49,422 nt of DNA from assembly GCA_002841195.1 (NCBI GenBank), contig PHEO01000002.1, positions 1 to 49,422 of the forward strand. The letters run 5' to 3'. The DNA comes from Alphaproteobacteria bacterium HGW-Alphaproteobacteria-11 (GTDB lineage: Bacteria; Pseudomonadota; Alphaproteobacteria; Parvibaculales; Parvibaculaceae). Shown here piece after piece: positions 18,801 through 28,621 of this stretch (position 1 is the first letter of the stretch; every line of letters starts with the position of its first letter). Both the position numbers and the translations under genes were made by a program. The notes under the pieces were generated by a model that made no database searches, was not told where the DNA came from, and saw only the letters and a program-made list of their open reading frames with translations.

Positions 18801-18853
18801 ATATGTCCGCAGAGGACCGCGGTTTTGGACATATGGAGCAGGTTCCCTATACT
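18801..18853 (+). promoter_or_regulatory. candidate promoter with flanking inverted repeat upstream of the PfkB kinase gene
   Basis: TTGGAC (18825-18830) and TATACT (18848-18853) are separated by 17 bp, and the gene starts at 18898. The inverted repeat ATATGTCC (18801-18808) / GGACATAT (18827-18834) has its right arm over the -35. It could be an operator. Both were found by eye. Confidence 0.4.
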
Positions 18854-18897
18854 CCGGCCCCGAACCCCTCCCCGAACTTCAGTTAAATCCGAGGACC

Positions 18898-19893
18898 ATG
18901 ACCGATCTCAAATATGACGTTGCCGGCATCGGCAATGCGCTGGTCGACGTTATCGCCGACGCCGACGACAAATTCCTGACCGCCAACGGCATCGAGAAAG
19001 GCTCGATGACGCTGATCGACGACAAGCGCGCCGACGATCTTTATGGCCGCATGGGCCAGGCGGTCGAAATGTCGGGCGGCTCCTGCGCCAACACGATTGC
19101 GGGGCTCGCCTCGTTCGGCGGCAAGGGCGCGTTTTTCGGCAAGGTCAAACGCGACCAGCTCGGCGACGTCTTCATGCACGATATCGCGGCGCTCGGCGCC
19201 GATTTCCCGGCAAAGCCCGCAAGCGCCGGCGCGCCGACCGGACGCTGCCTGATCCTTGTGACGCCCGATGCGCAGCGCAGCATGAACACGTTTCTCGGCG
19301 CGGCGCAGAAACTCGGGCCCGATGACATCGACGAGGCGACGATCCGCGCTGCCGCGATCACCTATATGGAAGGCTATCTGTGGGACCAGCCTGACGCCAA
19401 GCAAGCCTTCCTCAAGGCCGCGAAAACCGCGCATGATGCCGGACGTCTCGTCTCGCTGACGCTGTCGGACAGTTTCTGCGTCGACCGCTACCGCGACGAG
19501 TTCCGCCGCCTGGCCAAGGACGAAGTCGACCTGCTGTTTGCCAACGAGGCCGAAATCCTGTCGCTCTACCAGACGGATGTTTTCGACGAGGCGCTGCAGA
19601 AGGTGCGCGCCGACTGCAAGTTCGCGGCGCTGACGCGCTCGGAAGCCGGCGCGGTTATCGTTGCCGATGGCGAGGTGCATGTGGTCGATGCCGACAAGGT
19701 CGCGAAAGTCGTCGACACGACCGGCGCCGGCGATCTCTTCGCCGCCGGTTTCCTCTACGGGCTGACGCGCGGCAAGGACCCGGTGACATGCGGCCGCCTC
19801 GGCGCGCTTGCCGCCGCCGAAGTCATCTCGCATTACGGACCGCGGCCGCAGGTTTCGCTGGCGAAACTCGCGAAGGAGAAGGGGCTCGTCTGA
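18898..19893 (+). CDS. PfkB-family sugar/nucleoside kinase, probably adenosine kinase
   Basis: The 331-residue protein begins MTDLKYDVAGIGNALVDVIA after a GAGGA ribosome-binding site. PfkB family hallmarks are GGSCANTIAGLASFGGKGAFFGKV and the catalytic/anion-hole segment DTTGAGDLFAAGFLYGL. The alphaproteobacterial family with this N-terminus is usually annotated as adenosine kinase (ATP + adenosine to AMP), but ribokinase-type substrates cannot be excluded from sequence alone. It converges with coaA with only 3 bp between stop codons. Confidence 0.9.
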   Translation: MTDLKYDVAGIGNALVDVIADADDKFLTANGIEKGSMTLIDDKRADDLYGRMGQAVEMSGGSCANTIAGLASFGGKGAFFGKVKRDQLGDVFMHDIAALGADFPAKPASAGAPTGRCLILVTPDAQRSMNTFLGAAQKLGPDDIDEATIRAAAITYMEGYLWDQPDAKQAFLKAAKTAHDAGRLVSLTLSDSFCVDRYRDEFRRLAKDEVDLLFANEAEILSLYQTDVFDEALQKVRADCKFAALTRSEAGAVIVADGEVHVVDADKVAKVVDTTGAGDLFAAGFLYGLTRGKDPVTCGRLGALAAAEVISHYGPRPQVSLAKLAKEKGLV

Positions 19894-19896
19894 GCT

Positions 19897-20856
19897 TCAG
19901 ATCTTCCTGAGAAACACGTCGCGGATGCGGTGGTCGTCGCCCTTGCGCAGGATCAGGTCGGCGCGCTGGCGCGTCGGCAGGATGTTCTTGTGGAGGTTCG
20001 CGAGGTTGATCGAGGTCCAGATCGAGTCCGCCGTTTCGATAGCCTCGTCTTCGGTAAGCTTCGAATATCGATGGAAATAGGCGGCCGGGTCCTTGAAGGA
20101 GGTCCGGCGCAAGCTCATGAAGCGTTCGATAAACCAGCGCCGGATCGCTTCCTCGTCGGCGTCGAGATAGATCGAGAAGTCGAAGAAGTCCGAGACGAAG
20201 GGTTGCGGCTCGTCGCCGTCGGCCGACTTCCAGGGCTGCAACACGTTGAGCCCCTCGACGATCAGAATGTCCGGCTGATCGACCGTAATCGTTTCGCCGG
20301 GCAGAATGTCATAGGTGAAATGCGAATAGACCGGCGCTTCGACGTGGGGCGAGCCGGCCTTCACGTCGGACAGAAAGCGCAACAGGCGTTTGATGTCGAA
20401 GCTTTCGGGAAAGCCCTTGCGCTGCATCAGTCCGCGTTCCTCGAGCACCCTCGTCGGATAGAGGAAGCCGTCGGTGGTGATGAGATCGACCTTCGGATGA
20501 TTGGGCCAGCGCGCCAGAAGCGTGCGCAGGATACGCGCCGTGGTCGATTTGCCGGACGCGACGGAGCCGGCGACACCGACGATATAGGGCACCTTGTCCT
20601 GTTCGCGGCCGAGAAAGTCGGAGGTGACGCGGTAAAGCTCCTGCGTCTCGCCGACATAGAGATTGAGCAGGCGCGACAGCGGCAGAAAAATTTCCGACAC
20701 TTCGTCGAGCGAGATGCGTTCACCGAAGCCGCGCAGTTCTTCGAGTTCCGCTTCCGAAAGCGGCAGCGGCGTGTCCTTGCGCAAATCGCCCCAGGCTTGC
20801 GAGGTGAAGTGGCGAAAGGGCGATAGAAGCGTGGTGTCGGTGCCGCTCAAAGGCAT
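19897..20856 (-). CDS. coaA: type I pantothenate kinase
   Basis: The 319-residue enzyme has the P-loop [17 protein letters not shown], then [38 protein letters not shown] and [12 protein letters not shown], all typical of bacterial type I CoaA. It phosphorylates pantothenate, the first and usually regulated step of CoA synthesis. The track ORF extends 63 codons upstream through hisE, and the ATG at 20856 gives the normal start. It follows hisE by 31 bp, a pairing common in alphaproteobacteria. Confidence 0.97.
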   Translation of the reverse strand: MPLSGTDTTLLSPFRHFTSQAWGDLRKDTPLPLSEAELEELRGFGERISLDEVSEIFLPLSRLLNLYVGETQELYRVTSDFLGREQDKVPYIVGVAGSVASGKSTTARILRTLLARWPNHPKVDLITTDGFLYPTRVLEERGLMQRKGFPESFDIKRLLRFLSDVKAGSPHVEAPVYSHFTYDILPGETITVDQPDILIVEGLNVLQPWKSADGDEPQPFVSDFFDFSIYLDADEEAIRRWFIERFMSLRRTSFKDPAAYFHRYSKLTEDEAIETADSIWTSINLANLHKNILPTRQRADLILRKGDDHRIRDVFLRKI

Positions 20857-20887
20857 GGGCCGGTTTCCGCTACGGAGTTCAACGAGA

Positions 20888-21217
20888 TCAAGTCGGTTGT
20901 CTGGCTGCTTTTTCGTCGAGGCCGGACCGGCCTTCGCGCCGCGCCAGCTCGGCATAGACATCGGCAGGGTCAATCTCGAGTGCGGCGAGAAGCACCAGCC
21001 AGTGATAAAGGAGGTCGGCGCTTTCGGCGATGGTCGCTTCGGCATCGCCCTGCGTCGCCGCGATCACCGTTTCAACCGCCTCCTCGCCGAGCTTCCGGGC
21101 ACAGACGGGTACGCCGCCGGCCAGAAGCTTCGCCGTCCATGACGAAGCGGCATCGGCGCCCTTGCGGGCGGCGATCGTCGCGAATAGTCGGTCGAGTTGG
21201 CTGGCATCTGCGGCCAT
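20888..21217 (-). CDS. hisE: phosphoribosyl-ATP pyrophosphatase
   Basis: The 109-residue protein has the HisE all-helical MazG-like pattern: [39 protein letters not shown] and [16 protein letters not shown], with the acidic metal-binding EExxE and ExxD residues. It hydrolyses PR-ATP to PR-AMP, the second step of histidine synthesis. In related genomes hisE usually follows hisF directly; here two unrelated genes and more than 3 kb separate them. It precedes coaA on the same strand. Confidence 0.95.
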   Translation of the reverse strand: MAADASQLDRLFATIAARKGADAASSWTAKLLAGGVPVCARKLGEEAVETVIAATQGDAEATIAESADLLYHWLVLLAALEIDPADVYAELARREGRSGLDEKAARQPT

Positions 21218-21335
21218 GCGCGGGCAGGCTCCGGAAGCGTTAACACAATCCGGCGGAGCCCCGAAACGGCGCCCGCGCGGCGGCTTTGCGTAGCAGATTT
21301 GGGCCCCGGAGGCCAGCAGCAGGGCGGTCGGCGGA

Positions 21336-22430
21336 CTAGAGCCGGGTCGAAAGGCTCGTTCCGGACAATTCGCCGGTTTTGGCGCCGTCGCGGCGGGCAT
21401 CCTTCATGTCGGCACCGCGCAGATCGGCGCCGCGAAGATCGGCACCCAGAAGATTGGCGCGCAACAGAATCGCATCGGTGAAATCGGCCGCGGCCAGAAA
21501 GGCATTCTCGAAATTGACGTCGGCAAGAATTGTTTCGCGAAACAACGCCCCGGCGAGCACCGCACGCGAGAAGTCGGTGCGCGACAGGTCCATGCGGGCA
21601 AAGTCGGCGCGGTGACCCTTTTGCTGACCGGTCTGGATCCAGAGCATGTGATCGGCCAGCACCTTCGCCATGCGTTCGGGCCCCGGTGCCGTGCGCGGCT
21701 TCACCGCGCGCATCATGTCGCCACGCGAAGCCGTCGCCTCATCGAGAACGGCGCGGCGGAAATCGGCATCGGCGAGGTTGGCGCCCGACAGTTCGACGCC
21801 CTTCAATTCGGCACCGGCGAAACTCGCGCCGCGCAGATCGGCGCCCTGGAGGCACGCACCCGATATCGCCGCGCCTTCGAAATCGGCGTCGAGCAGTTTG
21901 CATTCGGTCATGTTGGTGCCGTACATGCGCGCACCGCGGAAGCTCGAATTTTCCTTGCCGACCGGCGCGGAAGCGCCCCGGCGAATGACGGCGCCGCGGC
22001 GCAGATCGGCGCCTTCGAGACGCGCGCCTTCGAGCTCGGCGTTTTCGAACTGCGCACCGCGCAGGTCGGCGCGTGTGAAATCGGTGCGGGTCATGTTGGC
22101 GGCATCGAAATTGGCACTGAAGAGATTGGCGCCGGCGAAACGTGAATCCTCCAGATTGGCGCCGGTAAAGTCGCAACCGATGAAATGTCCATGCGAGAAA
22201 TTGAGATTGCGGAAGTCGAGACCTGAAAGATCGCATTCCTTCATGATGACGCACCAGCCATTGGGCACGCCTTTCAGATAGCGCGTGTGGAGATCGTTCA
22301 GGCGTTTCAGCGCTTCCTGGCTGATGCGCCGGCCGATGATGGCATGCGGCTCGCCCGACGATTTGCGCTCCGGCGCGGGCTCGCGCTCGATCGCAACCAT
22401 TCGCGGCGCATTGCTCGAACTCTCGGACAT
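21336..22430 (-). CDS. pentapeptide-repeat protein
   Basis: The 364-residue protein has a charged N-terminus (about 65 residues, including a helical RRISQEALKRLNDLHTRYLKG) and then tandem A(D/N)Lxx pentapeptides at about 68-225 and again at about 275-350 (for example GADLRGADLRGADMKD). They would form a right-handed quadrilateral beta-helix. The two blocks are separated by a non-repeat insert (about 230-270). There is no signal peptide or membrane segment. Pentapeptide proteins include gyrase-protecting DNA mimics, but most are scaffolds of unknown role. It sits downstream of the CYTH-CHAD gene inside the his gene run. Confidence 0.92.
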   Translation of the reverse strand: MSESSSNAPRMVAIEREPAPERKSSGEPHAIIGRRISQEALKRLNDLHTRYLKGVPNGWCVIMKECDLSGLDFRNLNFSHGHFIGCDFTGANLEDSRFAGANLFSANFDAANMTRTDFTRADLRGAQFENAELEGARLEGADLRRGAVIRRGASAPVGKENSSFRGARMYGTNMTECKLLDADFEGAAISGACLQGADLRGASFAGAELKGVELSGANLADADFRRAVLDEATASRGDMMRAVKPRTAPGPERMAKVLADHMLWIQTGQQKGHRADFARMDLSRTDFSRAVLAGALFRETILADVNFENAFLAAADFTDAILLRANLLGADLRGADLRGADMKDARRDGAKTGELSGTSLSTRL

Positions 22431-22455
22431 CGATACACGACCCTCGCATGCAACT

Positions 22456-22474
22456 CGCCGCGCGACGCGCGGCG
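22456..22474. repeat. perfect 19-bp palindrome in the pentapeptide gene leader
   Basis: CGCCGCGCG-a-CGCGCGGCG is an inverted repeat with 9-bp arms and a single central base. It lies 26 bp upstream of the pentapeptide-repeat start on the minus strand. It could be a protein-binding site. As RNA it could fold only with a wider loop. Confidence 0.5.
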
Positions 22475-22599
22475 TTCAACCCGGACCGCGATGCTAGCCC
22501 GGCTCTTTTCACATTTGCTTAACGGTGCGGTGCAATCGGTCGAAAAGTCGCGAAATCGAAGTTTTTTCGTCGTGCCGCTTCGGGACAACGGCGCGGCGT

Positions 22600-24129
22600 T
22601 CAGTCCCGCCAGAAAGCGTCGGCTTCGCGGAAGCGCCGCCACAGCCCGAGCGCGCCCTTCCAGTCCTTCGCGGCGCGTTTTTCCGACCAGGCGAAAACGC
22701 GCGCCGCCGCCGCGGCGCTGTCGGGGGCGGCGAGCGGTCCGTCGAGAATGAGATGCGCTGTCGCGACATCGTTCAGGCCGCCAAACACATCCTGAAGCTG
22801 CGAAAGATGTTTGACATAGGGCTTGGCCGCGTCGCTGCCGAAAAGCGACGAAAAGAAATGCAGCGCATAGCGGAACTTTTTCAGCCGTTTGCGCAACTCG
22901 TGACGGCTCTCAAGGTCGAGCGTTTCGATTTCGCGGCCGAGCTTGACGACGCTGGCGAGGCGGCGGTCGAGCGCCTCGACCGCGAAGGCGTGTGCCAGAC
23001 GCGGCGCCTTGCGCTTGACGCGCCAGCCGCGGCCGGCAAGGAAGAGGCCGTATTCGAGAAGGAAGCGCGTGTAGCGGCGCGAGGCGATCGCTGTCAATGC
23101 CCGGTCCCATGCTTCCTCGCGCGCCGCGGCGGCGCGGGCGGCGAGCCGCGACAGGCCGGCGTCGCGCGGCATCACGGGCGCGAGAATTTCGCCGACGAAA
23201 ACATCGAAGTCGCGCGCCGGCCCAAGTTCATTTGCCAGCCACTTCGCTTCCTCGGCCAGCCGGTCGGCCATGCCGCCGCCGATCGCAGGGCGGAAGACGG
23301 CCAGCGCCGAGCGCGCGCGGCGCAGCGCCACCCGCATCTGATGCAACGCTTCGGGGAGGCGCGCCTCGACGGTCGCCGTTTCGTTAGACGTCAGATGAAC
23401 CAGGCAATGGCGCAGCACGGTCGCATAAACGTCTTCGAGCGTTGCGTCCGGCGCGAGCGTCAATGTCTCGGCCTTGACGGCCGCGGGTGTGCGCGGCCGC
23501 AGAAGCGCGAAGCCGCGTTCCGACTTGCTCTCGAAACCGACGCGCAGCGCCGCAATGTCGTTGAGATCAAGCGCCAGACGATAGAGGCTTTCGGGCGAAC
23601 CTTCCTTCAGTTCCAGTTCGATTTCGCTGACCGGAAGTTCCTTCGCCTTGCCGGCGCGCAGCGCGCCCTTGTCGAGCGCGAGCTCGATGACGTCGCCGTC
23701 GGGCGTCGTCAGATTGTGCACGGTGCGGCGGATGTCGCTGACGAGGCGGGGCGCAATCGGGCGGCCATTGGCAAGTTTCTGTATGCGCGATTTCAAACGC
23801 GCGGGCAATTTGTTGAGGTCGGGGCCGGCGGCGCCGCGCGGCAGCCGCGCTTCATATTCGCCGGTGTCGCGGGCGAGCGCGCCTGTCCGTTCGCCGGAGT
23901 GGCCGTTTTCGGTTTTCAGCGTTTGTGTGCAGGCGCCGCCCGAGCGGCGCAGCCGCAAGGCCAGCCCGTGATCGCCCAGCGCCAGATTGTCGGTGTCGAA
24001 ATAAACCGAGTGCAAATGCTTGCCGCTGGCGCGGCCGCTCTTCATCCGGCTCAAGGCCGGCGCACGGCGAAGGCGTTCCAGCTCAGCGGGTTCGCAGACC
24101 AGCTTCAGTTCGATTTCACGGTCAGACAT
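22600..24129 (-). CDS. CYTH and CHAD domain-containing protein (YgiF-like)
   Basis: The 509-residue protein has an N-terminal CYTH domain with the signature EIELKL (MSDREIELKLVCEP), followed by YFDTDNLALGDHGLALRLRR and the strand pairs EYEARL and VSEIELELKEG. From about residue 220 a CHAD domain follows, rich in conserved His and basic residues (EALHQMRVALRRARSALAVFRP, HELRKRLKKFRYALHFFSSLFG). CYTH domains hydrolyse triphosphates, often inorganic tripolyphosphate, and CHAD domains bind polyphosphate. A role in polyphosphate metabolism or granules is therefore plausible. The start at 24129 gives the canonical CYTH N-terminus. Confidence 0.94.
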   Translation of the reverse strand: MSDREIELKLVCEPAELERLRRAPALSRMKSGRASGKHLHSVYFDTDNLALGDHGLALRLRRSGGACTQTLKTENGHSGERTGALARDTGEYEARLPRGAAGPDLNKLPARLKSRIQKLANGRPIAPRLVSDIRRTVHNLTTPDGDVIELALDKGALRAGKAKELPVSEIELELKEGSPESLYRLALDLNDIAALRVGFESKSERGFALLRPRTPAAVKAETLTLAPDATLEDVYATVLRHCLVHLTSNETATVEARLPEALHQMRVALRRARSALAVFRPAIGGGMADRLAEEAKWLANELGPARDFDVFVGEILAPVMPRDAGLSRLAARAAAAREEAWDRALTAIASRRYTRFLLEYGLFLAGRGWRVKRKAPRLAHAFAVEALDRRLASVVKLGREIETLDLESRHELRKRLKKFRYALHFFSSLFGSDAAKPYVKHLSQLQDVFGGLNDVATAHLILDGPLAAPDSAAAAARVFAWSEKRAAKDWKGALGLWRRFREADAFWRD

Positions 24130-24324
24130 GCAGTTGCCGCTTCGCGCCGCTCCCCGGGGGTGAAGTATCACGCCGATACGCAAGCAGCGCTTATTCTGCC
24201 GGGCCGTCTCGCGACGCGCAATTGTCACATTTGAGACTTCGACGCGTCATGCCGACGCGGCGACATTTGTCCACAGGATGAATGGCATATTCGCGCGCGG
24301 CACATACAAGATGTTGAATCCGCC

Positions 24325-25076
<752 letters not shown>

Positions 25077-25083
<7 letters not shown>

Positions 25084-25814
25084 CGTGCCCTCTCCTTCAG
25101 CAGCGCCAGCACTTCCTTCGGGTCGAGGCGGCCGTCGTAAAGCGCGCGGCCCGAAATTGCGCCTTCGATGTTCGTCGTGTCGGCGGCCAGAAGTTTTTTC
25201 ACATCGTCGATCGAAGAAAGACCGCCCGACGCAATGACCGGGATCGATATCGCATTGGCGAGCGCCACCGTCGCATCGATGTTGAGCCCTTCCAGCGCGC
25301 CGTCGCGGTCGATGTCGGTATAGATGATGGCGGCGACGCCCGCATCCTCGAAGCGGCGCGCCATGTCGAGCACGGTGAGGTCGGAGACATCGGCCCAGCC
25401 CTCGGTCGCCACACGGCCGCCTTTCGCATCGAGGCCGACCGCGATGCGGCCGGGAAATTTTTTGCAGGCGTCGATCACAAGAGCCGGGTTCTTGACCGCC
25501 GCCGTGCCAATGATGACACGGGCGATGCCCCTGGCGAGCCACATTTCGACGGTTGCCAGATCGCGGATGCCGCCGCCGAGCTGCGCCGGCATCGAGATCG
25601 CGGCCAGAATGTTTTCAACCGCCGATGCGTTGACCGGCGCGCCGGCAAAGGCGCCGTTGAGATCGACGATGTGCAGATATTCGAAGCCTGCCTGCTCAAA
25701 GGCGCGCGCTTGAGCCGCCGGGTCGTCGTTGAAGACGGTTGCCTTGTCCATCAGCCCGTGAACGAGGCGCACGCATTGTCCGTCTTTCAGATCGATGGCC
25801 GGAAACAGGATCAT
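25077..25814 (-). CDS. hisA: ProFAR isomerase (phosphoribosylformimino-AICAR isomerase)
   Basis: The barrel enzyme starts [20 protein letters not shown], with catalytic Asp in AIDLKDG and [12 protein letters not shown] and phosphate sites GGGIRDLAT and [10 protein letters not shown]. It isomerises ProFAR to PRFAR. The ATG at 25814 overlaps the hisH stop as ATGA. A GTG three codons further upstream (25823) is the longer choice in the ORF track. It is the paralogue of HisF next to it. Confidence 0.97.
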
Positions 25815-26461
25815 GGCCGCCACTTCAAGAAGTTTCCGATCAGCGCCAGGCCGAGCGTCTGGCTCTTTTCGGGGTGGAACTGCGCGCCAACCATGTTGTC
25901 CTTCGCGATCATCGCGGTCACGGGTCCGCCGTAGTCGGTGCGAGCAAGCACATCGTCTTCCGATTTCGCATCGAGGAAATAGGAGTGGACGAAATAGGCA
26001 TGCAGGCCCGCCTCGCCGGTTTCGATGCCGTCGAGCAGGATGTGCGGCCGCGTTTGCGTCAGCGTGTTCCAGCCCATATGCGGGATCTTGAGCGCCGCGT
26101 CATCGGGCCTCATCACCACGACGTCGCCATCGATCCAGCCGAGGCCTTCATGTTGCCCGTGTTCAAGTCCGCGCGCGGCCATCAACTGCATGCCGACGCA
26201 AATCCCGAAAAAAGGTTTGGCGTCGCGTTGCACGGCTTCTGTCAGCGCCTCGACCATGCCGGAGACAGCATGCAACCCGGCGCGGCAATCGCCGAAAGCG
26301 CCGACGCCCGGCAGCACGACACGGTCGGCGCTGCGCACAGCGTCGGGATCGCTCGTAACCAGAACGTCGGCCACAATGGCGTTGTCGCGGGCGGCGCGTT
26401 CGAAAGCCTTGGCCGCCGAACGCAGATTGCCCGAGCCGTAGTCGATGATCGCGACTTTCAC
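25811..26461 (-). CDS. hisH: imidazole glycerol phosphate synthase, glutamine amidotransferase subunit
   Basis: The 216-residue class I amidotransferase has [15 protein letters not shown] at the N-terminus, [10 protein letters not shown], the nucleophile Cys in [11 protein letters not shown], and the His-Glu pair in QFHPEKSQ. It hydrolyses glutamine to feed ammonia to HisF. It begins 6 bp after the DUF2628 gene and overlaps hisA. Confidence 0.98.
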   Translation of the reverse strand: MKVAIIDYGSGNLRSAAKAFERAARDNAIVADVLVTSDPDAVRSADRVVLPGVGAFGDCRAGLHAVSGMVEALTEAVQRDAKPFFGICVGMQLMAARGLEHGQHEGLGWIDGDVVVMRPDDAALKIPHMGWNTLTQTRPHILLDGIETGEAGLHAYFVHSYFLDAKSEDDVLARTDYGGPVTAMIAKDNMVGAQFHPEKSQTLGLALIGNFLKWRP

Positions 26462-26467
26462 GGGACG

Positions 26468-26950
26468 CTAGCCTCCCGCCTTCGGAAAGAGGCCGAAAAC
26501 GTCGTCCGGCTTCGCCGCGGTTTCGGCGCGCCGCCCCCAGACCCGCTTCGGCGGCGGCGCGGGCGCGACATCGAGCGGCTGGTCCCATTTGGCAAAGAAG
26601 GCCCGCTCGGCTTCTTCGAGATTGCCGCCGCCGGCAAGGCCGACCATGCGATAGCCGCGGCGCGTCAGCGTCCAGCGGCGGATGTCGTTGGCCTCGAAGC
26701 CGAGCATCAGTTGCAGCGCCAGCGAACAGATGGCCGCACCTTCGGCGCCGAGAAGGTTTTGCGCGACCAGCGACACGACAATTATCAGCGCGATCCAGAG
26801 CGCAGCCGCGATCCACAAGCGATGCCAGAGCAGCCAGGCCCACGAGAAAGCGAAGGCCGGGAAGGAGAAACCCTCCTTGACCAGCACGATGCCGGCACCG
26901 TCGAGCGGGGCGCCGGAAAGCTCGTGAACCGTGTAGATGCGCATGGACAT
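26468..26950 (-). CDS. DUF2628 membrane protein embedded in the his operon
   Basis: The 160-residue protein starts MSMRIYTVHELSGAP and contains FSFPAFAFSWAWLLWHRLWIAAALWIAL. That is the aromatic, membrane-embedded signature of DUF2628, followed by a second hydrophobic stretch and a soluble, Pro/Arg-rich C-terminus. DUF2628 genes beside hisH occur in other alphaproteobacteria as I recall them, yet no link to histidine synthesis is known. It is 6 bp from hisH and 81 bp after hisB. Confidence 0.86.
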   Translation of the reverse strand: MSMRIYTVHELSGAPLDGAGIVLVKEGFSFPAFAFSWAWLLWHRLWIAAALWIALIIVVSLVAQNLLGAEGAAICSLALQLMLGFEANDIRRWTLTRRGYRMVGLAGGGNLEEAERAFFAKWDQPLDVAPAPPPKRVWGRRAETAAKPDDVFGLFPKAGG

Positions 26951-27031
26951 GGGGCCCGTTCCGGGCGGCGTTGCGTTCGGCCCCTATCTAGGCCAGACGG
27001 CGCGAAAAGGCCAGACGGTTCCGCAAAGCGG

Positions 27032-27634
27032 TCAGCTGCCGAGCTTGCCCTTGGTCGAGGGGATCTGCGTCGATGCGCGCGGGTCGATCTCGACCGCCTC
27101 GCGCAATGCCCGGGCAAGGCCCTTGAAGCAGCTTTCGACGATGTGATGGTTGTTCTCGCCATACATGTTTTCGATGTGCAGCGTGATGCCGGCGTTCTGC
27201 GCGAAAGCCTGGAACCATTCCTTGAAGAGCTCGGTATCCATGTCGCCGAGTTTCGGCTTGGTGAAGTTGACCTTCCAGATCAGGTAGGGGCGCTGCGACA
27301 CGTCGATCGAGACGCGCGTACAGGTTTCGTCCATCGGGATGATGGCCGTTGCGTAGCGGCGGATGCCCTTGAAGTCGCCCAGCGCCTGGCGCACGGCCTC
27401 GCCGATGACGATGCCGGTGTCCTCGGTCGTGTGGTGAAAATCGATGTGGAGGTCGCCCTTGGCGCGGACCTTGAGGTCCATCAGCGAATGGCGTGAGAGC
27501 TGTTCGAGCATGTGGTCGAGAAAGCCGATGCCGGTCTCGATGTCGTACTCGCCCTTGCCGTCGAGATCGAGGGCGACCGAAATCGAGGTCTCCTTGGTCT
27601 GGCGTTCGAGACTGGCGGTGCGGGAAGCGGACAT
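27032..27634 (-). CDS. hisB: imidazoleglycerol-phosphate dehydratase
   Basis: The 200-residue enzyme has the two duplicated metal-binding His motifs [12 protein letters not shown]-type ([18 protein letters not shown]) and [21 protein letters not shown], plus [18 protein letters not shown]. It dehydrates IGP to imidazole acetol phosphate in histidine synthesis. It is the monofunctional form without the HisN phosphatase domain. ATG 27634 is chosen by family alignment; the frame is open 22 codons upstream. It is the first his gene of the run. Confidence 0.97.
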   Translation of the reverse strand: MSASRTASLERQTKETSISVALDLDGKGEYDIETGIGFLDHMLEQLSRHSLMDLKVRAKGDLHIDFHHTTEDTGIVIGEAVRQALGDFKGIRRYATAIIPMDETCTRVSIDVSQRPYLIWKVNFTKPKLGDMDTELFKEWFQAFAQNAGITLHIENMYGENNHHIVESCFKGLARALREAVEIDPRASTQIPSTKGKLGS

Positions 27635-27925
27635 TTCGATTTTCCGGCGGCGTGATTTCAGCGGGCTTTTAGCAGGCGGCGCGGGAACCGGCCAGCGCAA
27701 AGCCCCGAGAGGGGCCGGCTTTCCGGTTAAAGCGACAATTCAATTTGAATCACAAAGACTTACAGGACGTTAACCAATAAATCCCGGTTCGCCTCACATA
27801 TTACTTCAAGTAATTGCGCTTTTCCATGCGATAGCGGCGTTAAGTCATTGAATCGAATTGCAGCTATTAATCTTTCCTAGTATTCGGTTGAGCGCTGGCT
27901 ACCAGATATTGTTAAAGCTCGGACC
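27635..27925. promoter_or_regulatory. AT-rich intergenic region upstream of hisB with two palindromes
   Basis: The 291-bp gap lies between the PPOX gene (which ends at 27926) and hisB, both on the minus strand. From about 27720 it is clearly more AT-rich than the surrounding DNA. Two perfect palindromes are visible: ATTCAA-t-TTGAAT (27738-27750) and ATTACTT-c-AAGTAAT (27800-27814). No convincing -35/-10 pair, terminator or ORF was found. It presumably holds the hisB promoter and its control sites. Confidence 0.45.
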
Positions 27926-28543
27926 TCAATAGAGGTTCTTCTTCGCGTCGTCCTCGAGCGCCGTGTCGATCAGGGCCGGGGCGACATCGAGCTTCATCTG
28001 GTCGCGCAGCATTTCGCCGAAGCTCGGCAGCGCCGTCCGCGGCACATGCTTTTCGGGGCTCCAGAGGGCCGACCGCCGCAGCGCCTTGGTGCAGTGCAGA
28101 TAGACCTCCTTTACCTCGATCACCAGGACCGAACGGGGCGGCTTGCCGTCGGCCGTGAAGCGGGCCATCAGGTCCGGCTCCACCGACGTCGTGGCCAGGC
28201 CGTTGATGCGCAGCATTTCCTCGAAACCGGGCAGGAAGAACAACAGGCCGACCGCCGGCGCATGGGCGATGTTGGTCAGCGTGTCGAGGCGGTTGTTGCC
28301 GGGCCGGTCGGGCATCGCGAGGCGGCGCTCGTCGAGCACATGGACAAAGCCCGGCTCGCCGCCGCGAGGGGACACATCGGCGAGCCCGTCCGGCCGGCTG
28401 GAGCCGATGCAGAGGAAGGGCGAAAGCTCGATGAAACGGCGCGAGTGCGGATCGATCCGGTCGAGCTGCTTGCCCAGCGCCCCGCCCGACGGTTCGGGAT
28501 AAACCGTGCGCAGCGCTTCTTCGGTTTTCAAAGGACCGGACAT
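27926..28543 (-). CDS. pyridoxamine 5'-phosphate oxidase-family FMN-binding protein
   Basis: The 205-residue protein carries the split-barrel pattern FIELSPFLCIGSSRPDGLADVSPRGGEPGFVHVLDERRLAMPDRPGNNRLDTLTNI. That is typical of the MSMEG_1061-like clade of PPOX flavoproteins. Members bind FMN, F420 or haem and the reaction is usually unknown. True PdxH activity is unlikely because the PdxH-specific C-terminus is missing. It stands alone, divergent from hslV across about 150 bp. Confidence 0.88.
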   Translation of the reverse strand: MSGPLKTEEALRTVYPEPSGGALGKQLDRIDPHSRRFIELSPFLCIGSSRPDGLADVSPRGGEPGFVHVLDERRLAMPDRPGNNRLDTLTNIAHAPAVGLLFFLPGFEEMLRINGLATTSVEPDLMARFTADGKPPRSVLVIEVKEVYLHCTKALRRSALWSPEKHVPRTALPSFGEMLRDQMKLDVAPALIDTALEDDAKKNLY

Positions 28544-28621
28544 CGGAATCTCCCTGCGATTCTAGTTTGAGAAAGATTATCACTCGCAACAGATGAGCGC
28601 CAGCCCGTAGGCCCGCCGGGG

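Noticed and set aside
21336-22430. Repeated GCGCAGATCGGCGCC-like DNA in the pentapeptide gene read as a DNA repeat array
   Set aside because: The repetition follows the five-residue protein repeat (A-D-L-x-G codons) within one open frame and not an independent DNA repeat or CRISPR.
22525-24234. 569-codon plus-strand ORF
   Set aside because: It is antisense to the CYTH-CHAD gene, whose EIELKL and CHAD motifs are clear.
24267-24275. TTGTCCACA, a DnaA-box-like 9-mer between hisF and the CYTH-CHAD gene
   Set aside because: It is a single degenerate match without other origin features or gene context. One such match per tens of kb is expected by chance.
25739-27496. 585-codon plus-strand ORF
   Set aside because: It lies opposite hisA, hisH, DUF2628 and hisB, all of which show full family motifs. 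It has low-complexity composition.
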